Positions 47,240 to 57,698 of a DNA stretch of 64,000 nt are shown in pieces. Made by a program: the position numbers and the translations under genes. Every line of letters starts with the position of its first letter. The first letter of the stretch is position 1. The DNA lies in contig JAAEZM010000006.1 in NCBI GenBank assembly GCA_018222865.1, positions 62,001 to 126,000 of the forward strand. Direction: 5' to 3'. Source of the DNA: Alphaproteobacteria bacterium. Lineage in GTDB: Bacteria; Pseudomonadota; Alphaproteobacteria; Caulobacterales; Maricaulaceae. The notes below the pieces were generated by a model that saw only the letters and a program-made list of their open reading frames with translations, ran no database searches and was not told the origin of the DNA.

Positions 47240-47258
47240 GGCCGGTTCCGCTCCGGCC
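47240..47258. terminator. Hairpin between convergent genes
   Basis: GGCCGG-TTCCGCT-CCGGCC lies immediately after the EF-hand gene stop and ten bases before the stop of the leftward ENPP gene. It has no T-run, so termination is only a possibility. Confidence 0.3.
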
Positions 47259-47268
47259 GGGTAACAGG

Positions 47269-48570
47269 CTAGTTGTCTGTTGCACAACGACCACCGGTGA
47301 TGCGGGCGACTTCGTCCACATCACCATCGGTCTGTGTCGGTTCGATGCCGAGCCCGCAGGCGATCAATCCATAGATGTTCACATTCTCGAATCCGGCCGG
47401 CCGCGTGCCTTCCGGGAAAATGGGACCGGCCCCGATGAAGGTCGCCCCCATTTCATCGTCGGCGTTATCCCAACCATGTGTGGCTTGTAGAGAGAGGTAA
47501 TAGGGGTTGGTCAGGTCAGTTGAACGCAGTGTGAGCAGCCATCCCGTATCTGCAGCGATGAGCAGGTCCGGCCCCCGCGACGGATGGTTGATATGGAAAT
47601 GTTCAGGCATTTCACCGCGACGATAAACCGAGAGATGGGGGTGGGCATTCGTCAGCGCCAGAAAGGCACGATCAATATCTTCCGGCTCGCCGAAGCCGTA
47701 GAGATAGGGTTCGAGACCGGCGCCGAAACGGCCAGCGTGTTCAGCGATAAAGACACCGTCGAGCGTGGCGTAGTCGTCCAGGAAGATTAGCCGGTCCATC
47801 GAAACATTGGACATGCCATGGTCCGATACGATCAGAATATTGGTGCGTTCGAGAAGGCCGCGTTCCTCCAGCCCGGCCACCAGCTCACCGACCAGCGCGT
47901 CAACCTGCTGGACGGCACTCGCTTCAGCGTCGCCGAAAATTCCATTGCGGTGCGTAACCGAGTCGACATGGTCGAAATAGACAGCGGCAAAGTCAGGGCG
48001 TTCCTCTTCCGGGCCATCGAACCAAGCCAGGACCTCCGTGACCCGTTCATCATAGGGCTTGTCATGTTGATAAGGGGTCCAGACGGTCGGGCGCTGCCCC
48101 TCGACTTCCGAGCCCAGCCAGAACATGACGTGTGCGCGGCGGCCCTGGTTTTCAGCCGTCTGCCAGATCGGCTCACCACTCCACCAGAACGGGTTTTGCG
48201 GGTCACCATTGCGCGATGAAAAGAGGGTTTGAGCTTCTTCATCCCAAGGCGCATTCGACAACATGCCGTGATTTTCCGGATAAAGGCCGGTCGCCATGGA
48301 GTAGAAATTGACGAAGGTTTTGGTCGGCATCACCGAAATCATGCGTTCGGGGCGTGTGCCACGCTCGGCCAGTGCCGACAAATTCGGCGCTTCATGACGA
48401 TCAATCGCATCAAAACGCAAACCATCAAGTCCGATCAAAAGGACAATGGGATCCTCTTGCTGTGCGGGGGCGGTGCCTGGTGCCGAGCCCGGCATGGGAA
48501 AACTCGCACAGGCGGACACCGCGAGTGCACCGAGTACGGCAGCGAATTTGGCAAATCGGAACATCGACAT
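47269..48570 (-). CDS. Alkaline phosphatase superfamily lipoprotein (ENPP-like)
   Basis: A 433-residue nucleotide pyrophosphatase/phosphodiesterase family protein with a lipoprotein signal (lipobox V-S-A-C). The catalytic Thr lies in M-P-T-K-T-F-V-N-F-Y-S-M-A-T-G-L-Y-P-E-N-H-G, the ENPP hallmark; metal ligands include the Asp in I-G-L-D-G-L-R and the Asp-His in V-S-D-H-G-M and in A-T-H-G-W-D-N. It probably hydrolyses nucleotide or lipid phosphodiesters at the outer or inner membrane surface. It stands alone, convergent with the EF-hand gene. Confidence 0.88.
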   Translation of the reverse strand: MSMFRFAKFAAVLGALAVSACASFPMPGSAPGTAPAQQEDPIVLLIGLDGLRFDAIDRHEAPNLSALAERGTRPERMISVMPTKTFVNFYSMATGLYPENHGMLSNAPWDEEAQTLFSSRNGDPQNPFWWSGEPIWQTAENQGRRAHVMFWLGSEVEGQRPTVWTPYQHDKPYDERVTEVLAWFDGPEEERPDFAAVYFDHVDSVTHRNGIFGDAEASAVQQVDALVGELVAGLEERGLLERTNILIVSDHGMSNVSMDRLIFLDDYATLDGVFIAEHAGRFGAGLEPYLYGFGEPEDIDRAFLALTNAHPHLSVYRRGEMPEHFHINHPSRGPDLLIAADTGWLLTLRSTDLTNPYYLSLQATHGWDNADDEMGATFIGAGPIFPEGTRPAGFENVNIYGLIACGLGIEPTQTDGDVDEVARITGGRCATDN

Positions 48571-48833
48571 GGCTTCCCCCGGGAAAACAAGATTGCGCGC
48601 CTTCTAACCACAGGCTCACCGAACAGAAAACAACAAAAATCCGAGCTTTTTCGAGATGCAGCGATGCAGCGCCGATTGCAGCGCGCATTTGCTTGGAATC
48701 GCCCCAATTGTTAAGACTCGGTGACAGATAGGCTGTCCGATTCAGATGCTGTGTTCGGCATTTTTGGTGAGGGCAGTTTTCACTTATTAAGACAGTCGCT
48801 TAGAGCTGTCGCATTGATAAGAAAGAGGCCGCC

Positions 48834-51617
48834 TTGAGCGATCACGACGACGATCTGAACACGCCACCGACCGGTGGTGATTCTGGTTTGCCAGACGGTA
48901 TCGGCAATATCGCCATCGAAGAGGAGATGCGCCGCTCCTATCTCGACTATGCAATGAGCGTCATCGTCAGCCGCGCGATTCCTGACGCGCGCGATGGTCT
49001 CAAGCCGGTGCACCGGCGCGTGCTATGGTCGATGCATGAAAACGGCTACACCCACGACAAGCCCTACCGGAAGTCGGCGCGTGTTGTCGGTGATGTGATC
49101 GGTAAATACCACCCGCACGGTGATCAGGCGGTCTATGACTCGCTCGTCCGCATGACCCAGGAATGGTCCATGCGCGTCCCGCTGCTCGATGGTCAGGGTA
49201 ATTTCGGCTCAATCGATAATGATCCGCCGGCAGCCATGCGTTACACCGAGGTCCGGATGGACAAGACGGCCTCGGCGCTTTTGGCGGATATCGACAAGGC
49301 CACTGTCGATTTTGCGGACAACTATGACGGTCAGGAACACGAACCGGTCGTCTTGCCGTCGCGTTTCGCCAATCTTCTTGTCAACGGATCCAATGGTATC
49401 GCTGTTGGCATGGCCACCAATATCCCGCCGCACAATCTCGGCGAGGTGATTGATGCGTCCCTGGCGCTTCTGGAAGATCCAGATCTGTCCGATGAGGATT
49501 TCCACGCCATTCTGCCGGGTCCCGATTTCCCGACCGGTGGTTTGATTCTGGGTCGTTCCGGTTCGCGCAATGCGATCCAGACCGGGCGCGGATCGATCGT
49601 CATGCGCTCCAAGACGACGATTGAGGAGGTTCGCAAGGACCGCCAGGCGATTATCGTCCATGAGATCCCCTACCAGGTGAACAAGGCCTCGATGATCGAG
49701 AAGATCGCTGACCTGGTCCGCGAAAAGAAGATCGAGGGCATTGCCGATCTGCGCGATGAATCCGACCGGTCCGGTATTCGCGTGGTGATCGAGCTGAAGC
49801 GTGACGCAAATGCCGATGTGATCTTGAACCAGCTCTATCGCTGGTCGCCCATGCAGACCTCCTTTGGTGCCAACATGCTTTCGCTCGTCGATGGGCGTCC
49901 GCAATTGCTCGGCGCGAAGGAAATCATCCGTGTCTTCCTGCGCTTCCGGGAGGAAGTCGTTGCCCGTCGTGCGAAATTCGAGCTCTCCAAGGCCCGTGAT
50001 CGTGCGCATGTGATCATTGGTCTGGCGCTTGCTGTTGCCAATATTGATGAAGTCATTGCGCTGATCCGCAATGCGCCCAATTCGGCGACGGCGCGCGAGC
50101 AGTTGATGGCGCGCGAATGGCCTGCTGCCGATGTGGCGCCGCTGGTGGAACTTGTTGCTGATCCGCGCTCTATCCTGACGTCGAACGGCACATTGCGCCT
50201 GACCGATGAGCAGGCCCGCGCCATTCTCGAATTGCGACTGAACCGGCTGACCGGTCTGGGCCGCGAAGAGCTGGGCAATGAGGCGGCGACGCTTGCTGAA
50301 CAGATTGAGGACTTGCTGGCAATCTTGCGGTCCCGGGCGCGGGTTCTCGACATCATCCGCACGGAGATGGAAGAGGTCAAAGAACTCTACGCGACACCGC
50401 GCCGGTCTGAATTCACCGATGCCGAACTCGATTTCGAGGATGAGGATCTCATCCCGCGCGAGGAGATGGTGGTCACCGTTACCCATGGTGGTTACGCCAA
50501 GCGGACGGCGCTGTCTGATTATCGGGCTCAGCGCCGCGGCGGCAAGGGTCGTTCAGGCATGGCAACGAAGGATGAGGATTTCATCTCAACCCTCTTCGTA
50601 GCCTCCACCCATGCTCCGCTGCTGTTCTTCTCCAATAAGGGCATGGTCTACAAGACCAAGACCTGGCGTTTGCCGCTTGGCGCGCCGAACACAAAGGGCA
50701 AGGCGCTGGTCAATCTCCTGCCTCTCGATCAGGGCGAGACCATTACCTCCATCATGGCTTTGCCGGAAGATGAGAGCACGTGGGCGGACCTCAATGTCAT
50801 GTTCGCCACCAAGTCCGGCACTGTACGCCGCAATCGTCTGTCCGACTTCGTCCAGGTCAATCGCAATGGCAAGATCGCGATGAAGCTTGAGGGCGAAGAG
50901 GAGCGCATTATCGATGTGCGCCTGTGTACCGAGGATGATGATGTCTTCCTCGTCTCGGACCGAGGTCGGGCTATTCGCTTCCCGGTCACCGATGTCCGCG
51001 TCTTCGCTGGCCGTAACTCGGTCGGTGTGCGCGGTATCCGCATGGGCGAGAGTGACACGCTGATCTCCATGGCAATCCTGCGTCATGTCGATGTGACACC
51101 GGCTGAGGCGCGCGCCTACATGAAACACGCAACCGCGATGCGCCGTGCCCTCGGTGATGAAGAGGGCGATGTTGCACCAGAGACCGCTACAGATGGTGCA
51201 GAGGAGGGCGAAGAGGCCGCTCTGACGCCAGAACGTATTGCGGAGCTGGGCGCAGCCGAACAATTCCTGCTCACCGTGGGAGCTGATGGCATGGGCAAGC
51301 GGTCCTCAGCCTATGATTACCGCGTGATGGGACGGGGTAATCAGGGGGTCGCGGCACAGGATCTGTCTCGCGGCGCGATGCTTGCGGCCAGCTTCCCGGT
51401 GGAAGATGCAGACCAGATCATGGCCGTCACCGATGGCGGACAGCTGATCCGCTTCCCGGTGGATGGTGTTCGCATAGCGGGACGATCGACCCGCGGTGTC
51501 CGTCTGATCCGTCTGAATGGCGAAGAGCAAGTCGTCGCCGTCGTACGCATTGAGGATGCGGGCGAAGACGAGGATGACATCATCGAGACGCCGGAAGGTG
51601 GCGATAGCGAGGCTTAA
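48834..51617 (+). CDS. gyrA: DNA gyrase subunit A
   Basis: A 927-residue type II topoisomerase subunit that cuts and rejoins DNA. The catalytic Tyr is in [10 protein letters not shown], and the G-Q-R-R-G-G-K-G gyrase box (here A-Q-R-R-G-G-K-G) marks it as gyrase, not topoisomerase IV. Six C-terminal beta-pinwheel blades follow, with an acidic insert near residues 775-800 and an acidic tail. The start is TTG, after an AAGAGG site. The quinolone-pocket position that is Ser83 in E. coli is Gln (H-G-D-Q-A-V-Y-D). Confidence 0.97.
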   Translation: MSDHDDDLNTPPTGGDSGLPDGIGNIAIEEEMRRSYLDYAMSVIVSRAIPDARDGLKPVHRRVLWSMHENGYTHDKPYRKSARVVGDVIGKYHPHGDQAVYDSLVRMTQEWSMRVPLLDGQGNFGSIDNDPPAAMRYTEVRMDKTASALLADIDKATVDFADNYDGQEHEPVVLPSRFANLLVNGSNGIAVGMATNIPPHNLGEVIDASLALLEDPDLSDEDFHAILPGPDFPTGGLILGRSGSRNAIQTGRGSIVMRSKTTIEEVRKDRQAIIVHEIPYQVNKASMIEKIADLVREKKIEGIADLRDESDRSGIRVVIELKRDANADVILNQLYRWSPMQTSFGANMLSLVDGRPQLLGAKEIIRVFLRFREEVVARRAKFELSKARDRAHVIIGLALAVANIDEVIALIRNAPNSATAREQLMAREWPAADVAPLVELVADPRSILTSNGTLRLTDEQARAILELRLNRLTGLGREELGNEAATLAEQIEDLLAILRSRARVLDIIRTEMEEVKELYATPRRSEFTDAELDFEDEDLIPREEMVVTVTHGGYAKRTALSDYRAQRRGGKGRSGMATKDEDFISTLFVASTHAPLLFFSNKGMVYKTKTWRLPLGAPNTKGKALVNLLPLDQGETITSIMALPEDESTWADLNVMFATKSGTVRRNRLSDFVQVNRNGKIAMKLEGEEERIIDVRLCTEDDDVFLVSDRGRAIRFPVTDVRVFAGRNSVGVRGIRMGESDTLISMAILRHVDVTPAEARAYMKHATAMRRALGDEEGDVAPETATDGAEEGEEAALTPERIAELGAAEQFLLTVGADGMGKRSSAYDYRVMGRGNQGVAAQDLSRGAMLAASFPVEDADQIMAVTDGGQLIRFPVDGVRIAGRSTRGVRLIRLNGEEQVVAVVRIEDAGEDEDDIIETPEGGDSEA

Positions 51618-51734
51618 GGATAGATGAAATCGGGGTGATTTTCAGTGCGCCCCGTTTTCTCTGCGCTCTAAACCGGTTATTCGTCAGGCCTAGGAAGCGG
51701 CCGAACGGCTCGCTGCGCAACGGGGAGGTTGCAG

Positions 51735-52223
51735 ATGATCCGCACGGCGCTTTATCCGGGGACGTTCGATCCTCTGACAAATGGCCATTTCGATATCATC
51801 CGCAGGGCTGTGAAACTGACGGACAAGCTGGTCATTGGTGTCGCCATTAACGAGGCCAAGAAACCGCTCTTTACGCTGGAAGAGCGCGTCGAGATGGTTG
51901 AAGAAGCTGTTGTCGGTCTTCGCGATGTGACCCAGATTGAAGTGCGCCCCTTTGACGGCTTGCTGATGCATTTTGCCGAAGAGGTTGGCGCAAATTCTAT
52001 TGTTCGCGGTCTTCGCGCGGTCTCTGATTTCGAGTACGAGTTTCAGATGGTCGCGATGAACCAGCGGCTGAATGATGAAATCGAGACGGTGTTTCTCATG
52101 GCTGACCCGCGGCATCAGGCAATTGCCTCGCGGCTGGTCAAGGAAATCGTCAAGCTCGGTGGCGATATTTCGGCTTTCGTCTCACCCGAGATCGAGGCCC
52201 GTCTTAAGGAGCGCTTTGCGTGA
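51735..52223 (+). CDS. coaD: Phosphopantetheine adenylyltransferase
   Basis: A 162-residue enzyme of coenzyme A biosynthesis (ATP + 4'-phosphopantetheine to dephospho-CoA). The nucleotidyltransferase motif Y-P-G-T-F-D-P-L-T-N-G-H and the V-R-G-L-R-A-V-S-D-F-E-Y-E block are diagnostic. GGGGAGG six bases before the ATG at 51735 decides against a TTG two codons upstream. Its stop overlaps the start of the next gene. Confidence 0.96.
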   Translation: MIRTALYPGTFDPLTNGHFDIIRRAVKLTDKLVIGVAINEAKKPLFTLEERVEMVEEAVVGLRDVTQIEVRPFDGLLMHFAEEVGANSIVRGLRAVSDFEYEFQMVAMNQRLNDEIETVFLMADPRHQAIASRLVKEIVKLGGDISAFVSPEIEARLKERFA

Positions 52224-53173
52224 TCATGCGTCTGTCCCTGTCTGTCACTCTTGGCCTTGCTTTGGCCACGTCTGCCTGTGCTCGCGAGGCGGAAACGCCG
52301 ATCGAGGATAATCCGGCGATTTCAACCCTGGCCCAGGACGAGGCCGGTGCCGGCCCGGCCGTCGCCAGCTTTGAATTTCCTGAGGACGCCTGGCGTGATC
52401 TCGACCCTGAGGAGACGCTCTATATCGAGACGCCTCATGGTCTGGTGATTGTCGAGATGGCGCCGGAGTTCGCCCCCAATCACGTAGAGCGCATGACGAC
52501 GCTGGTGCGCGAGCGCTTCTATGATTTCCTGATCTGGCATCGTGTGATTGATGAGTTCATGGCGCAGGGCGGTGGGTCTCGCGCCAATCCCAACCACCGC
52601 ACGGAAATGCCAAACCTCGAGGCTGAATTCACCGTTCAGCGCGGCGCCGAGCTGACAGTCAGCGAATTGATGCCGCGCGTGATCAACCCCCAGGCTATTC
52701 CGCAAACCGCCCAGGCCGGTTTCTTTAACGGCTTCCACGCGGGCACCCAGCCAATCGCCCAGGCGATGATCACAGCGACGGGGCAAGTTAATTCCTGGCT
52801 CCTGCACTGCCAGGGGGCCGCCGCAATGGCACGAACCAGCGACCCGAACTCTGCGGGCAGCCAGTTCTACATCACCCGCGGCGATGCCAATCACCTCAAC
52901 GCCCAATACACCGTCTGGGGCCGGGTCCGCCTGGGCCAGGACGCGGTCGATAATATTGCTGTCGGAACGCATTTCCAGGATCCGGGTTTCACCCCGGACG
53001 TGATCCGCTCGATGCGTATTGAGGCGGACATCCCAGAAGGCGAACGCACGCAGGTGCATGTCGTCGACACGAATCATCCGGCCTTTGCGGCCTATCTGGA
53101 CACACTTCGCGATGACGCCGGCAATCTGCCGGATATTTGCGAGATTGAAGTTCCCACACGCATTCAGGACTAA
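52220..53173 (+). CDS. Cyclophilin-type peptidyl-prolyl isomerase, lipoprotein
   Basis: A 317-residue protein with a lipoprotein-like signal (A-T-S-A-C, about residue 20) and a cyclophilin domain that starts E-T-P-H-G-L-V-I-V-E-M. F-Y-D-F-L-I-W-H-R-V-I-D and S-A-G-S-Q-F-Y-I-T are family hallmarks. A 60-residue insertion in the middle (P-R-V-I-N-P-Q-A-I-P) is unusual. The start is GTG at 52220, overlapping the coaD stop, since AAGGAG fits it better than the ATG two codons on. The protein probably assists folding in the periplasm. Confidence 0.85.
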   Translation: MIMRLSLSVTLGLALATSACAREAETPIEDNPAISTLAQDEAGAGPAVASFEFPEDAWRDLDPEETLYIETPHGLVIVEMAPEFAPNHVERMTTLVRERFYDFLIWHRVIDEFMAQGGGSRANPNHRTEMPNLEAEFTVQRGAELTVSELMPRVINPQAIPQTAQAGFFNGFHAGTQPIAQAMITATGQVNSWLLHCQGAAAMARTSDPNSAGSQFYITRGDANHLNAQYTVWGRVRLGQDAVDNIAVGTHFQDPGFTPDVIRSMRIEADIPEGERTQVHVVDTNHPAFAAYLDTLRDDAGNLPDICEIEVPTRIQD

Positions 53174-53178
53174 GATAA

Positions 53179-53631
53179 ATGGCTGAAGAACAAATCGTAT
53201 TTACCCTGGACGGCGGCGATGTCGTCATCGGTCTGCGCCCGGACCTTGCGCCGAAGCATGTCGAGCAGATCACCAAGCTGGTCAAAGAGGGCTTTTACGA
53301 CGGTCTGACCTTCCACCGTGTCATTGACGGTTTTGTCGCCCAAGGCGGCTGCCCGAATGGCAATGGTATGGGCGGTTCGGGTACGCATATCCCGGCCGAG
53401 TTCAATGAAGAGCCCCATGTGCGCGGCACCATGTCCATGGCACGTGCGGCTGATCCGGACAGTGCGTCCAGCCAGTTCTTTATCTGCCTGGATGATGTGC
53501 CCTATCTCAACAACCAGTACACGGTTTGGGGCCAGGTTGTTTCCGGTATGGAGCATGTCGATGCGCTGCCGAAAGGTGAGCCGCCGCGTGAGCCGGGCAA
53601 AATCATCAAGGCCGTCGTCGTCGAGGCTTAA
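53179..53631 (+). CDS. ppiB: Cyclophilin-type peptidyl-prolyl isomerase, cytoplasmic
   Basis: A 150-residue compact cyclophilin without signal peptide. [16 protein letters not shown] is the active-site block, followed by [15 protein letters not shown] and V-W-G-Q-V-V-S-G-M. It lies five bases after the exported cyclophilin, a common tandem of exported and cytoplasmic isomerases. Confidence 0.92.
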   Translation: MAEEQIVFTLDGGDVVIGLRPDLAPKHVEQITKLVKEGFYDGLTFHRVIDGFVAQGGCPNGNGMGGSGTHIPAEFNEEPHVRGTMSMARAADPDSASSQFFICLDDVPYLNNQYTVWGQVVSGMEHVDALPKGEPPREPGKIIKAVVVEA

Positions 53632-53687
53632 TCGCTCTGCCAACCAGTACTGGCGCGGGGCGTGGCTTTGCTCTATGTCCCCGCGCC

Positions 53688-54746
53688 ATGAAGGTTACCG
53701 ATTTCGATTTCGAATTGCCGGAAGAGCGTATCGCGCTGCGTCCGGCCCGGCCGCGCGATGCCGCGCGGCTTTTGCATGTCCGCGCTGATGGCAGTCACGC
53801 TGATCATGGCGTGCTTGATCTGCCTGATCTTCTCCAGCCCGGCGATCTCATGGTCTTCAATGACACCAAGGTCATCCCGGCCGCGCTGGAAGGCGTGCGA
53901 CCGGCGCGCGACCACGGCGGGGGCGGTGATGTGACCGTCGAGGTCAATCTGCACAAGCGCGAGACCGGTGACCTCTGGCGCGCCTTTGTGCGTCCGGCCA
54001 AGCGCCTGCGCGAAGGCGATATCGTGCATTTCGGCGAGGCGCTCCACGCAACAGTCCTGTCAAAGGCTGACGGGGGCGAGATTGAGCTGAAATTCTCTGA
54101 GACCGGTGCAGCGCTTGATGAGGCGATCGCGGCGACAGGCGCGCCGCCTCTACCGCCCTATATCGCCTCCAAGCGCGATGTGGATGCCCAGGACAGTGAA
54201 GATTACCAGACCCTGTTTGCACGCGAAGAGGGCTCTGTTGCCGCCCCGACTGCGGGTCTGCATTTCACCGAGCGATTGATGGATGCGCTCGATGCGCGCG
54301 GTGTCGAGCGTGTGCATGTGACCTTGCATGTCGGGGCGGGGACATTCCTGCCGGTCAAGGCCGACGACACCGAGGATCATGAAATGCACTCGGAGTGGTG
54401 CGAGATCTCCGCCGAGGCCGCGGAGGCGATCAATCGGGCGAAAGCGGACGGGCGCCGCGTCATCCCGGTCGGGACAACGGCGCTGCGAACCATTGAAAGC
54501 TTGGCCAGTGGTCAAGGTGTGGTTGAAGCGTCCAGTCGAGACACCGACATCTTCATCACGCCCGGCTATGATTTCCGCATCGCCGATGCCCTGATGACGA
54601 ATTTCCACCTGCCCAAATCAACGCTGTTCATGCTGGTCAGCGCCATGTCCGGCCTTGAGCCCATGCAGCGCGCCTATGCCCATGCTGTGAAGGATGAGTA
54701 TCGCTTCTATTCCTATGGCGATGCCTGCCTGCTGGAGCGCGCCTAG
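53688..54746 (+). CDS. queA: S-adenosylmethionine:tRNA ribosyltransferase-isomerase
   Basis: A 352-residue enzyme that converts preQ1 in tRNA to epoxyqueuosine. Characteristic blocks are [19 protein letters not shown], and [16 protein letters not shown]. The queuosine partner tgt lies a little downstream on the same strand, separated by one leftward gene. It ends convergently in a shared CTAG with that gene. Confidence 0.96.
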   Translation: MKVTDFDFELPEERIALRPARPRDAARLLHVRADGSHADHGVLDLPDLLQPGDLMVFNDTKVIPAALEGVRPARDHGGGGDVTVEVNLHKRETGDLWRAFVRPAKRLREGDIVHFGEALHATVLSKADGGEIELKFSETGAALDEAIAATGAPPLPPYIASKRDVDAQDSEDYQTLFAREEGSVAAPTAGLHFTERLMDALDARGVERVHVTLHVGAGTFLPVKADDTEDHEMHSEWCEISAEAAEAINRAKADGRRVIPVGTTALRTIESLASGQGVVEASSRDTDIFITPGYDFRIADALMTNFHLPKSTLFMLVSAMSGLEPMQRAYAHAVKDEYRFYSYGDACLLERA

Positions 54747-55264
54747 CGCGGGCAGGGCGGCAGGTCGGCATTCACCTGAATAGTGGTTGAGCGCGTGCGG
54801 GTGCGCAGGACATTGGTCGCGCCGCGGCCAGCGGTCGTGGCCGTCTCGCCGGCCTCTGCGCGCGCAAGTCCGTCCTCGCCAACAACACCGCGTTCTCCGA
54901 CGAAGGTGACTTTCTGATAGTAAAACGCGACCTCTTCGGTCGGGCGGTCATCGGCATCGCCTGCCGCAGCGCGGTGAACCGTGCCGACACGGCCATCGCT
55001 GGCGCGGCATTGTCCGGCCTCGCGCCAATCCACGCCCGGAAACGCATCGGCCGAGACTGTGCGGACCTCAACGGCTTGCCAGTCAACGCCCGGGAATTGA
55101 TTGGGCTGACCGGCGAGTAGATCATCGGCCGGATAATTGGCGTCGCTCGTCCGGGCGATGGTGGCAGGCCTGTGGCGGCGATGGCTGGAGGCTTGCCCGG
55201 TTGCCTGATCCTGTTGCGCTTCAGCGATAAAAAGGCTCGCGGCGGCCATGAGTAGAATGCTCAT
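54743..55264 (-). CDS. Small exported hypothetical protein
   Basis: A 173-residue protein with a short signal peptide ([16 protein letters not shown]). The mature part is Ala/Arg/Asp-rich and carries two copies of the phrase F-P-G-V-D-W, about 20 residues apart. GGGGGAGA before the ATG at 55264 decides the start. No family is recognised. Its position between queA and tgt on the opposite strand suggests an insertion into a queA-tgt pair. Confidence 0.65.
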   Translation of the reverse strand: MSILLMAAASLFIAEAQQDQATGQASSHRRHRPATIARTSDANYPADDLLAGQPNQFPGVDWQAVEVRTVSADAFPGVDWREAGQCRASDGRVGTVHRAAAGDADDRPTEEVAFYYQKVTFVGERGVVGEDGLARAEAGETATTAGRGATNVLRTRTRSTTIQVNADLPPCPR

Positions 55265-55375
55265 CTTGGTCTCCCCCTTAGGATGCGTGATGATACCATA
55301 TAAAGACATTGAATTGAGCCCGAGATGAACGCAGCGGCTTCCGCTTTCGGCGAATGCGGACTAGAAGCGCGCTCC

Positions 55376-56536
55376 ATGAGCGCTTTTCCCTATACTCTTC
55401 ACGCGACCGATGGCGCTGCGCGCTGCGGGACGCTGACCACTTCTCGCGGCGAGATCCAGACGCCTGCCTTCATGCCCGTCGGGACTGCCGGCACGGTGAA
55501 GGCGCTTTATATGGATCAGGTCAAGGCGACCGGCGCCGACATTATTCTGGGCAATACCTATCACCTCATGCTGCGCCCCGGGGCGGAGCGGGTGAAGAGG
55601 CTGGGGGGATTGCACAAATTCTCCACCTGGAAAGGGCCCATGCTCACCGATAGTGCCGGTTTCCAGGTCTGGTCCCTGTCCAAGCTTCGCAAGATGAGCG
55701 AGGAGGGCGTGAAGTTTCGCTCTCATATCGATGGGTCGGAATATAATCTCACGCCGGAACGCTCGATCGAGATCCAGGCCGATCTTCTCGGTGCGGATAT
55801 CTCCATGCAGCTTGATGAATGCACACCCTTTGGCTGTTCCGAGAGCGAGGCTCGCCAATCCATGGAACTCTCCATTCGCTGGGGCGCGCGTTCGAAAGCG
55901 GCTTTCGGCCATCGGGATGATCAGGCCCTGTTCGGAATTGTCCAAGGCTCAGTCTTTGAAGCGCTGCGCCGAGAAAGCGCAGAGCGCACGCTGGAAACCG
56001 GCTATGACGGTTATGCCATTGGCGGTCTGGCTGTCGGTGAAGGTTTTGAAGTGATGTGTGAAGTTCTGGACTACACAACGCCACACCTTCCAACCGAGCG
56101 TCCGCGCTATCTGATGGGCGTGGGCAAGCCCATTGATCTGGTTGAATCGGTAGCGCGCGGTGTCGACATGTTCGATTGCGTCCTGCCAACGCGGTCAGGG
56201 CGTCATGGTCAGGCCTGGTCTGACTGGGGTCCGATCAATATCAAGCGGGCCGAGTTCATCGAGGATGATACCCCTCTGGCTCCGGAGCTGAATTGCCCGG
56301 CCAGCCGGGATTATTCCAAAGCCTATCTCAACCATCTCTTCCGTTCAGGAGAATATCTGTCGGCCATGCTGCTCAGCTGGCACAATATCGCCTATTTCCA
56401 GGACCTGACACGCCGGATGCGCGAGGCTATCAAGGCGGGGGAATTCAACAGCTTCCGCGCCCAGTTCAATGCGCGCTGGCAGGAAGGGCAGGCGCGGATG
56501 AAAGCCGGTGAGGCCCCGATCGGGTCAGCGCGCTAG
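55376..56536 (+). CDS. tgt: tRNA-guanine transglycosylase (degenerate zinc site)
   Basis: A 386-residue enzyme that exchanges guanine 34 for preQ1. The catalytic region [10 protein letters not shown] and nucleophile block F-D-C-V-L-P-T-R are intact. The zinc site, normally C-x-C-x-x-C-x-x-Y-S-R-A-Y-L, reads [14 protein letters not shown], so two of three cysteines are replaced, while the later His in L-L-S-W-H-N is present. The start gives M-S-A-F-P-Y-T-L; an upstream ATG would add 17 residues. Overlaps the next, convergent gene by CTAG. Confidence 0.93.
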   Translation: MSAFPYTLHATDGAARCGTLTTSRGEIQTPAFMPVGTAGTVKALYMDQVKATGADIILGNTYHLMLRPGAERVKRLGGLHKFSTWKGPMLTDSAGFQVWSLSKLRKMSEEGVKFRSHIDGSEYNLTPERSIEIQADLLGADISMQLDECTPFGCSESEARQSMELSIRWGARSKAAFGHRDDQALFGIVQGSVFEALRRESAERTLETGYDGYAIGGLAVGEGFEVMCEVLDYTTPHLPTERPRYLMGVGKPIDLVESVARGVDMFDCVLPTRSGRHGQAWSDWGPINIKRAEFIEDDTPLAPELNCPASRDYSKAYLNHLFRSGEYLSAMLLSWHNIAYFQDLTRRMREAIKAGEFNSFRAQFNARWQEGQARMKAGEAPIGSAR

Positions 56537-57159
56537 TCCGCGTCCTCAACCAGCCCATAGGCTTCAAAGGCCTCGCGAATATAGGAAGGCGGGCAGCCAA
56601 ACCCGTCATACAGTCCGCGCAGATAGGCACGTCGACGCTGGGCGTAGTCGCGCTGTTGCTGAGCCTCCCGCTCGATCCGGCCAGCGCCACCAATAAAGCG
56701 GACCACCGGGCGCACGGGGTTCAGGCCGACAATTGTTGAGCGATACAGACCGCGCGCGCCGTCCGCTGCGGCGCCGGGGGCCCGGGAGGCGGCATGCCGG
56801 CCGCGCGCGACCCAGCCCTCATCCTCGGGCTGATTCTCTTCCTCAACCCGCTGTTCTTCTTCAATATCCGGGCCCAGCACCACGGTGAGTCGGGCAATAT
56901 CCTGAGACACGGTAGAGCATCTGCGCCGCGATCCTTCACCGCCATAAGGCGTAGGGACCGTGTCATCGCCTTCATCCACCATGATCTGTCCGGGACGCTG
57001 GCGCGGCAAACCCACAGCATCATTCACAGCTGTGCGGGTTTCACTGGTCGCGAAACTCCCGGCCCGGCCAGCCTGGTCGCGAGTCGATGAGCATGCACTC
57101 AAGGCTAAAACCATGAATACGCTCAGGAAAACAACGTTTCTTCCCCTCATGAGCGCCAT
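56533..57159 (-). CDS. Hypothetical lipoprotein
   Basis: A 208-residue protein with a signal ending in L-S-A-C-S-S (lipobox, about residue 23). The mature part is polar, with Glu-rich and Arg-rich stretches and one Cys pair. No family is recognised. It shares its stop tetranucleotide CTAG with tgt. Its start region lies 109 bases from the tRNA-Lys gene, which is read in the other direction. Confidence 0.65.
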   Translation of the reverse strand: MALMRGRNVVFLSVFMVLALSACSSTRDQAGRAGSFATSETRTAVNDAVGLPRQRPGQIMVDEGDDTVPTPYGGEGSRRRCSTVSQDIARLTVVLGPDIEEEQRVEEENQPEDEGWVARGRHAASRAPGAAADGARGLYRSTIVGLNPVRPVVRFIGGAGRIEREAQQQRDYAQRRRAYLRGLYDGFGCPPSYIREAFEAYGLVEDAD

Positions 57160-57219
57160 AATACGGAAGAATGTGACGAAATATCATCAAAAATGCTGAT
57201 TTCTTGCAGTAAGACCCGA

Positions 57220-57248
57220 TTGACCCGGGAGATTCGCGCGTATAGGTT
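57220..57248 (+). promoter_or_regulatory. Probable promoter of tRNA-Lys
   Basis: TTGACC at 57220 and TAGGTT (within TATAGGTT) at 57243 with 17 bases between, followed by a G+C-rich discriminator, end about 20 bases before the tRNA. The order and spacing fit the housekeeping sigma factor; the -10 box is weak. Confidence 0.45.
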
Positions 57249-57267
57249 CCGCGCTCTTCCGAAACGG

Positions 57268-57343
57268 GAGCCGATAGCTCAGCTGGTAGAGCATCTGACT
57301 TTTAATCAGACGGTCCAGGGTTCGAATCCCTGTCGGCTCACCA
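57268..57343 (+). tRNA. tRNA-Lys (anticodon UUU)
   Basis: A full cloverleaf of 76 bases. Acceptor arms GAGCCGA and TCGGCTC, a D arm with AGCTCAGCTGGTAGAGC, anticodon stem TCTGA/TCAGA with loop CTTTTAA (anticodon TTT), T arm AGGGTTCGAATCCCT, discriminator A and an encoded CCA. The gene starts a stretch of accessory DNA on its 3' side, but I found no repeat of its 3' end that would mark an integration site. Confidence 0.95.
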
Positions 57344-57698
57344 TTTTACCTCAATAATTGAAATGGTTGCAGGGTGGCCAACGGCCAGCTGGCTTAGCGG
57401 TATTATTTCTCGCATGTCGCATCGTGGTGCGAGCGATTGCTCAATAATCGTGTCGTAGGATTACGCGTATTCGTTAGACGGTGCAGGCCAATTTGATCCG
57501 CTTTGACGCAAAAAGAAGAGATCTCCGGCGGATCGGGAGCGCATCGCTCGGGCGTGTTACAGCGAACCGTGACCGACCGACGCGCACTATACGCCTTGTC
57601 GCAAAAACGCGGTCTTCCTAAGGTAGTGAAAGTTACGAACACTTCGCTTAACTCGTCGCATCTTCACTTCATGTGTGGTCGAGTATGGGACGCTTCGA
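57344..57698. other. Intergenic stretch after tRNA-Lys, no gene
   Basis: Composition is more A+T-rich than in the rest of the window. Short open frames are present but have no ribosome site or coherent protein. No terminator-type hairpin with T-run is seen directly after the tRNA. Confidence 0.4.

Noticed and set aside
57268-57343. Integration site at the tRNA-Lys 3' end
   Set aside because: No second copy of the tRNA end and no integrase gene in the window.
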